From assembly GCF_900109515.1 (NCBI RefSeq), contig NZ_FOBD01000018.1:62001-126000 (forward strand): a stretch of DNA of 64,000 bases, in the 5' to 3' direction. This DNA is from Paenibacillus sp. OK003. Its GTDB lineage: Bacteria; Bacillota; Bacilli; Paenibacillales; Paenibacillaceae. Position 1 is the stretch's first letter, and each line of letters starts with the position of its first letter. Positions 58,780 to 64,000 of this stretch are shown here, piece after piece. A model generated the notes under the pieces. It was not told where the DNA came from. It made no database searches and worked only from the letters and a program-made list of their open reading frames with translations. A program made the translations under genes and the position numbers.

Positions 58780-60204
58780 ATGTCAGCAACAGCAGCTAAA
58801 CAGTTTTGGTTCGTCGTAGGTTCGCAGCATCTGTACGGGGAAGAAGCACTGGGTGAGGTTAAAGCCAACGCACAGAAAATTACGGATGCCCTTAATGCAA
58901 GTGGCGTTCTGCCATACCCGCTCGTATTGCAGGATCTGGCGGTAAGCGCAGATAAAATCACGAGCATCATGAAAGAAGTGAACTACCGCGACGAAGTGGC
59001 GGGTGTGATCACTTGGATGCATACGTTCTCGCCTGCAAAAATGTGGATTCGGGGTACGAAATTGCTGCAAAAACCGTTGCTTCATCTCGCGACACAATTC
59101 AACGAAAGTATTCCTTGGGCAACCATCGATATGGACTTCATGAACCTGAACCAAGCGGCACACGGTGACCGCGAATATGGCTTCATCAATGCCCGTCTGA
59201 GAAAACAAAACAAAATCGTTGTTGGCTACTGGGAGCGCCCAGAAGTGCAGCAGCAGGTTGCTGACTGGATGGACGTAGCGGTAGCTTATAATGAAAGCTT
59301 TAACATCAAAGTAGCGCGCTTCGGTGATAACATGCGTAACGTGGGCGTAACCGAAGGTGATAAAGTGGAAGCACAGATCCAATTCGGATGGACCGTTGAT
59401 TACTTCGGCATTGGCGACCTCGTGCAATACGTGAACGCCGTAACAGAGCAGGAAATCGATGATCTGATTGCTCAGTATGGAGACCTCTACGAATTCGATT
59501 ATGGCACGAACAGCAAGGAAGCTTGGGAAGCCAGCGTACGTGTGCAAGCGAGTTATGAGATTGCCATTAAACGTTTCTTGGACGAAGGTGGTTACAGTGC
59601 CTTCACTACGAACTTTGAAGATCTGCATGGCATGAAGCAGCTTCCGGGTCTGGCTGTACAACGCCTGATGGCTCAAGGGTACGGATTTGCCGGTGAGGGT
59701 GACTGGAAAACAGCTGCGCTGGATCGCTTGCTGAAAATCATGGCCCATAACGAGAACACGGGCTTCATGGAAGACTACACATACGAGATGGCCGCTGGAC
59801 AGGAAGCGATCCTGCAATCTCACATGCTTGAAGTCGATCCGACACTTGCCAGCACGAAACCAAGAATCATTGTGTCCCCACTGGGTATTGGCGATCGCGA
59901 AGATCCGGCACGTCTCGTATTCGATGGTAAAGCAGGTGAAGGTGTCGTGGTATCCATGGCAGACTTCGGTACACATTACAAACTGTTGATCAACGAAGTA
60001 TCTGCATTTGAGCCTACCGTTCCAGCTCCTAACCTGCCGGTAGCACGTGTTCTGTGGAGCGTGAAGCCGAACTTCCAAGATGGAGTGAAAGCGTGGATCG
60101 AAAATGGTGGTGGTCACCATACAGTTGTATCCTTGAACCTGACTACAGATCAGATCGTGACGTATGCGAAGCTGGTGAATCTGGAGTACGTTATTATTAA
60201 GTAA
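58780..60204 (+). CDS. araA: L-arabinose isomerase
   Basis: This 474-residue enzyme isomerises L-arabinose to L-ribulose. The N-terminus KQFWFVVGSQHLYGEEAL, the metal-binding Glu/His residues (including GFAGEGDWKTAAL and NTGFMEDYTYEM) and the C-terminal WIENGGGHHTVVSL are diagnostic. Full length. GAGGATG precedes ATG 58780. It belongs to the AraR-controlled operon after the FGGY kinase and araD. Confidence 0.97.
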   Translation: MSATAAKQFWFVVGSQHLYGEEALGEVKANAQKITDALNASGVLPYPLVLQDLAVSADKITSIMKEVNYRDEVAGVITWMHTFSPAKMWIRGTKLLQKPLLHLATQFNESIPWATIDMDFMNLNQAAHGDREYGFINARLRKQNKIVVGYWERPEVQQQVADWMDVAVAYNESFNIKVARFGDNMRNVGVTEGDKVEAQIQFGWTVDYFGIGDLVQYVNAVTEQEIDDLIAQYGDLYEFDYGTNSKEAWEASVRVQASYEIAIKRFLDEGGYSAFTTNFEDLHGMKQLPGLAVQRLMAQGYGFAGEGDWKTAALDRLLKIMAHNENTGFMEDYTYEMAAGQEAILQSHMLEVDPTLASTKPRIIVSPLGIGDREDPARLVFDGKAGEGVVVSMADFGTHYKLLINEVSAFEPTVPAPNLPVARVLWSVKPNFQDGVKAWIENGGGHHTVVSLNLTTDQIVTYAKLVNLEYVIIK

Positions 60205-60251
60205 AAGTTGAGCGGTAGCTACTGCCTGAACTCAACCAATTTTTTTCTCTG

Positions 60252-60283
60252 TGGCCGGGGGTTAACCCTCGGCCATTTGTTTG
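60252..60283 (+). terminator. Terminator after araA
   Basis: TGGCCG.GGGTTAACCC.CGGCCA hairpin followed by T-rich TTTGTTTG. Confidence 0.75.
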
Positions 60284-60363
60284 TTATGCTGGGAAGCATG
60301 TTGTGAAGCTGAGCAAGGATTGCTTTTTCATCGAAAAGGGATAAGAAATGAAGGAGGAAGGAC

Positions 60364-61287
60364 ATGTATACAAAAGAAAGCTTGATGCAGCAACTGGAGC
60401 AGCTTGGTATGGATAGGCAAGGCACGTTGCTCATTCACTCTTCAATGAAAAGTATAGGCGAGGTTGAAGGTGGAGCAGACACGGTGTTGGATGCATTTAG
60501 CGACTATATGAAAGAGGGATTGTTGGTGCTTCCCACGCATACGTGGTCTACCATTAATGCGGATAACCCAGTGTTCCACGTGGAAAATTCTACCTGTTGC
60601 GTGGGCATTCTGCCTGAACTGTTTCGTCAACGTCCGGGCGTGGTTCGTTCCTGGCACCCTACGCACTCGGTAGCAGCACTGGGACGGGACGCAGAGGCGT
60701 TTACGAAGGACGATCATCTCTTCGACACACCTTGTGCGAGAGGTTCAGCATGGGGGAAACTGCTCGATCGGAAAGCGACGATCTTGTTAGTAGGCGTTGA
60801 CTTGAAGCGGAATACATTTATCCATGGGGTCGAAGAGTGGGTGGACATCCCAGGACGAATGACGGACGAGCATGAGATGCTGTATACGGTTTTACCAGAT
60901 GGAAGCCAGATTTCAGTACCATCCCGCAGACATTGTGGGTTGCCATGGTCGGAGCATTTCTGGAAAGTAGATGAGGTATTGGTTCGCGAAGGTGCGATGA
61001 GTAAAGGCAAGCTCGGTGATGCAGTGGTTAGAGTGTGTGATGCGGCTAAGACAGCAGCGGTAATTACGGAGATGCTGAAGGATAATCCGGACTTATTCTC
61101 GGACAACGAACCCTTTTATTCCCCTAAATATGAAGCTGATCTGGTCGGAATGAGTCATGAAGCATATCTCAGAAACGAGGCACGTTATAAGCAACAGTTG
61201 GAGTTGTTGATCGCTGAGAAGCAGGTCGCTGAAGGCGAACGTTTACTTGATCATGAACAAGTTATAGCTAAAATACGGGAAGAGTAG
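60364..61287 (+). CDS. AAC(3)-family aminoglycoside N-acetyltransferase-like protein
   Basis: This 307-residue acetyl-CoA-dependent N-acetyltransferase has the family motifs LLIHSSMKSIGEVEGGADTVLDAF (residues about 22-45), LLVLPTHTWS, and SWHPTHSVAALG (His-Asp/His catalytic region, about residue 98) with CARGSAWGKL. Chromosomal AAC(3)-type proteins such as YokD are common in Bacillales, so resistance activity is not assured. The C-terminal tail after about residue 260 is longer than usual and helical. The ribosome site is GAAGGAGGAAGGAC. Confidence 0.88.
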   Translation: MYTKESLMQQLEQLGMDRQGTLLIHSSMKSIGEVEGGADTVLDAFSDYMKEGLLVLPTHTWSTINADNPVFHVENSTCCVGILPELFRQRPGVVRSWHPTHSVAALGRDAEAFTKDDHLFDTPCARGSAWGKLLDRKATILLVGVDLKRNTFIHGVEEWVDIPGRMTDEHEMLYTVLPDGSQISVPSRRHCGLPWSEHFWKVDEVLVREGAMSKGKLGDAVVRVCDAAKTAAVITEMLKDNPDLFSDNEPFYSPKYEADLVGMSHEAYLRNEARYKQQLELLIAEKQVAEGERLLDHEQVIAKIREE

Positions 61288-61420
61288 ATGCAGCCTGATC
61301 AGTAGGGGAAGTACTACAACAAGGGAGATAACTCCGTGAATGGTTTGGATCATTTGAATGAAGCGATCAGACCTTCACCATCTACAGGATACGTGCTTAG
61401 CTGGGCGCGCTGCAAAAAAA

Positions 61421-61455
61421 AGCAGATCTGTCTCATATAGGACAGATCTGTTTTT
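61421..61455. terminator. Bidirectional terminator
   Basis: GCAGATCTGTC/GACAGATCTGT hairpin with A-run upstream and T-run downstream, between convergent genes. Confidence 0.9.
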
Positions 61456-61467
61456 GATAGGTGCAGA

Positions 61468-64000
61468 TTAATTCAAGCTCTCCAAAAGCGTCTTGATTGA
61501 TGTGTCAAGATTCAGCGCATTCAAGATTACGGTGAGCGCCTCCGCACGTGTGGAGCTGCCCTGTGGATCGAATACGCCGTTGCTCTTGCCGCTGATAATT
61601 CCTGCAGCTGCGGCTGCCTTGACTTCATTGGATGCATAAGAGCTTACACGGGCCATATCTAAGAAGCTTCCTTTGGAAGCTTCTTTATCCACTTCATTCA
61701 GGTCCACAATTCGGGACAGGATGACGACCATTTCTTCCCGGCTGATCGTTTGATTCGGCTTGAAGGTTCCATTGCCATAGCCATTCAGCACCCCTGAGCC
61801 AACAAGCTTCTCAACATCGTTCTTGGCCCAATGATTTTCAATGTCGCTCAAAGACACGATATGCTCGGAACGGCTGCTAATCTCGAATACGCGAGAGATC
61901 AGCGTGGCGAACTCTGCACGTGTGATATTGCCATCAGGCTTGAACTGTCCATTCCCGTAACCGGTAATCATCTGCAGCTTCACAAACGTATCAATTATCT
62001 TTTTAGCCCAGTGTTTTTGAATGTCTGCAAATGCAACCTGGACATTCGCATTCTTGGCTTCAGCTATCTTGGACTCCATAGCTTTAACCAAGTCTGCTTC
62101 ATTAATAACACTACTGATGAAAACCTTATTCACAACTTCAGGAGTCGGTGTCGTCTCAGCCGCAGGTGCAGAGGACGTTGCTGATCCAGAGGTTGTCGGT
62201 GTAGGTGTTGTTGTGGACGTGGATGAACTGCTGCTGGATGGCGTTCTCGGTGTCACCGCATTGGAGACATCAGAAGCCATACCATGGCCTACACTATTGA
62301 TAGCTCTTACCGTAAAGGTATACACCGTTTCGTTGGATAGCCCGGTGATTGTGATTGGGCTTGCCGTTCCCACGACTGTGATGTTCCCTGGCGAGGCTGT
62401 GACCTCATACCCGGTTATGGCGCTTCCTCCATTTTCCACTGGTGGCTTGAAGCGAATCGTAGCTTCCCTGTTTCCTGCTACTGCAGTCACATCCGTTGGT
62501 GCCGCCGGTACGGTTTTGGGTGTAGCGCTAACCTGGTTGGATGCCGCGCTTTCTCCTCCGGGGTTCATTGCCTTCACCACAAAATAGTAGGGCGTTCCAT
62601 TCGTTAATCCTGTTACATCGTAGCCGTATACCGAATCGGCAACCGTAACTTCTTCCAAGCCGTAATCCCCACTAGACGTACTTTTATATATTTTATACCC
62701 AGTGGAGCCTGCCACCGCACTCCACACCAGACTTATCTGTGCATTGCCCGGTATAGCCGGCTCCAGGATCGGGGCTCCAGGCGCCGGGACCTGCGGTGTT
62801 GCACTTACTTCTTCAGAAGCTTCACTTGCTCCCGATGGATTCAAGGCTTTAACCACAAAATAGTACGTTGTCCCATTACTTAATTCGGTAGCGTCATAGA
62901 CGGTTCCGGTGACCATAGCAACGGCTTCTCCATAATCCCCAGAGGCTGTTCGTTGATATATGGCGTAGTTGACTGAACCATATACTTCACTCCAACTCAG
63001 AAGAACATGGCCATCTCCAGCCGTAACACACTCTACACTTGGCGCAGCTGCCCCAGGCCATGGAAGGGTCACAGCCGTGCTCATCAGCTGTGTCAATTCG
63101 GGAGCGTCGAAGGCAAGCTGCGCTTCTGTCACCTCAGAGGCATTCTCGGCGCCAAGATCAGTAAACGTGACTACACCTTCGCGGGCCGTCGCTGTCTTCG
63201 TTCCTGTAAGTGTCCATTCACCTGTATCCTTCTTCGATACCGTTACGACGGTGCTGCTGTCTCCTGTACTCGTATTACCATATTTATCTTGTAGCTTCAC
63301 GACGGGCTGTTGCGCGAACTCGTCGCCATTGCTGGACGGTGCCGTAATATCCGTGGTCAGCTCCATCGCAACCGCGTCTCCCGCCATCGGTGCAAGGCTC
63401 AGCGCATTCGCCGCAGGCGTTGCCACATCTGCTACACTGAAGCTGATGGTCTGCTCGCCCGCTTTGTTCAGCTGCAGATTCACGGTCGCTACTCCGCTTA
63501 TGAAGGTAACGCTGATTGTATTCGGCGCTGCCGTCAGCGCTGTCCCGTTGAAGCTGCCGTAGGATTGATCCGGAGCCTCTTCATAACCGGATATCGTCAC
63601 ATCATGGGTTCCACTGAACGTCGTATCCGTATTTCCCACGGAGTCCTTCACGGTCAGCGTGACTGCATTATCGGTACCAACTCCTGGAGTCGAAGTTGCT
63701 GTGGATGCACCGACCGTATACGCTGAAGCAAGAAAAGTCAGCTTCCGAATACTGTTGTTACCAATATCCGCTATATAGAGATTCCCGCTGCTGTCTACCG
63801 CCACTCCATTCGGGCTCTTCAATTGGGCCGATGTCGCCGATCCTCCGTCTCCCGAATAGCCGCTGACACCCGTGCCAGCTATCGTGCTGATATTACCGGA
63901 CTTATCTACTTTACGGATCCGATTGTTACCACTATCCCCTATGTATAGATTTCCGTTGCTGTCTACCCTCACTCCATTCGCGTAGTTCAATTTGGCTAAT
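61468..64000 (-). CDS. NHL-repeat/FN3/SLH surface protein, partial at the window edge
   Basis: This is the C-terminal 840-plus residues of a larger S-layer-anchored protein; the frame stays open to base 64000, so the start is outside. In order: NHL repeats (YANGVRVDSNGNLYIGDSGN, SPNGVAVDSSGNLYIADIGN), a beta-domain (about residues 90-300), three fibronectin type III modules (about 310-580), and a Ser/Thr/Pro linker. Three SLH domains end it (QKHWAKKIIDTFVKLQMITGYG, NHWAKNDVEKLVGSGVLNGYG, VKAAAAAGIISGKSNGVFDP). A beta-propeller or ligand-binding role at the cell surface is inferred. Confidence 0.9.
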   Translation of the reverse strand, partial: LAKLNYANGVRVDSNGNLYIGDSGNNRIRKVDKSGNISTIAGTGVSGYSGDGGSATSAQLKSPNGVAVDSSGNLYIADIGNNSIRKLTFLASAYTVGASTATSTPGVGTDNAVTLTVKDSVGNTDTTFSGTHDVTISGYEEAPDQSYGSFNGTALTAAPNTISVTFISGVATVNLQLNKAGEQTISFSVADVATPAANALSLAPMAGDAVAMELTTDITAPSSNGDEFAQQPVVKLQDKYGNTSTGDSSTVVTVSKKDTGEWTLTGTKTATAREGVVTFTDLGAENASEVTEAQLAFDAPELTQLMSTAVTLPWPGAAAPSVECVTAGDGHVLLSWSEVYGSVNYAIYQRTASGDYGEAVAMVTGTVYDATELSNGTTYYFVVKALNPSGASEASEEVSATPQVPAPGAPILEPAIPGNAQISLVWSAVAGSTGYKIYKSTSSGDYGLEEVTVADSVYGYDVTGLTNGTPYYFVVKAMNPGGESAASNQVSATPKTVPAAPTDVTAVAGNREATIRFKPPVENGGSAITGYEVTASPGNITVVGTASPITITGLSNETVYTFTVRAINSVGHGMASDVSNAVTPRTPSSSSSSTSTTTPTPTTSGSATSSAPAAETTPTPEVVNKVFISSVINEADLVKAMESKIAEAKNANVQVAFADIQKHWAKKIIDTFVKLQMITGYGNGQFKPDGNITRAEFATLISRVFEISSRSEHIVSLSDIENHWAKNDVEKLVGSGVLNGYGNGTFKPNQTISREEMVVILSRIVDLNEVDKEASKGSFLDMARVSSYASNEVKAAAAAGIISGKSNGVFDPQGSSTRAEALTVILNALNLDTSIKTLLESLN

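Noticed and set aside
58783..60120. 445-codon open frame antisense to araA
   Set aside because: It is the mirror of a highly conserved gene with biased third positions; Cys/His/Phe-rich composition and no ribosome site.
61336..61439. GTG-started frame VNGLDHLNEAIRPSP... after AAGGGAG, recalling the N-terminus of AraC-type regulators
   Set aside because: Only about 11 residues resemble the family and the frame ends in the terminator; too short to call even a remnant firmly.
1..64000. CRISPR arrays, tRNA and rRNA genes, classical DDE insertion sequences
   Set aside because: No regularly spaced repeats, cloverleaf CCA-end patterns, rRNA motifs or transposase motifs were recognised on either strand.

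Overview
The window looks like a Paenibacillus chromosome or a very close relative. The evidence is the walH-walI-walJ-htrA tail of the WalRK (YycFG) locus followed by a YyzF-type CxxH/CxxC peptide gene and rlmH, several S-layer-homology (SLH) proteins, copper-amine-oxidase-type 'stalk' domains, strong GGAGG ribosome sites and frequent TTG/GTG starts. No rRNA, tRNA or CRISPR array was seen.

Layout. 1-7.6 kb is GC-richer core: walH, walI, walJ, htrA, a lipoprotein, yyzF and rlmH. From the stop codon of rlmH to about 27.7 kb the DNA is visibly AT-richer and holds a mobile island. It carries two adjacent large serine recombinases, a 46-residue ORF, a RadC-like protein, a DUF927/Cch-type helicase and an acidic-tailed SSB-like protein, all on the minus strand. 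Its cargo includes a convergent type II restriction-modification pair, a HEPN-STAND-TPR ATPase, a protein with a HEPN-like RxxxxH motif and an ADP-ribosyltransferase-like protein. The island is bounded by near-identical 19-bp sites at 7558-7576 (last codons of rlmH) and 27666-27684, with inverted repeats just inside. This is the architecture of staphylococcal SCC elements (ccrA/ccrB + cch at rlmH/orfX). A third copy of the site at 31746-31764 defines a second, recombinase-less segment (27.7-31.8 kb: VOC protein, YceI, 5'-nucleotidase-SLH). Beyond it lies a scar zone (31.8-37 kb) with truncated aminoglycoside-phosphotransferase, GNAT and serine-recombinase remnants among secreted proteins and a subtilisin.

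38-64 kb is core or variable chromosome. It holds a beta-helix protein and a three-gene c-di-GMP-type glycan locus (GT2-GtrA fusion, PilZ glycan synthase, GT-C-like membrane protein). Next come a MerR/SDR pair with a classical 19-bp-spacer promoter, a YxjG-like methyltransferase, an orphan histidine kinase, a frameshifted GNAT, and an Rrf2/nitroreductase pair with two matching operators. An L-arabinose regulon follows (araR, FGGY kinase, araD, araA, with two AraR boxes), then an AAC(3)-family acetyltransferase and the C-terminal part of an NHL-FN3-SLH surface protein running off the window.

Two observations stand out. One is the SCC-like, defence-carrying element at rlmH. The other is a three-copy, about 150-190-nt structured RNA-like repeat in front of walI, htrA and araA, whose stems are kept by compensatory changes.
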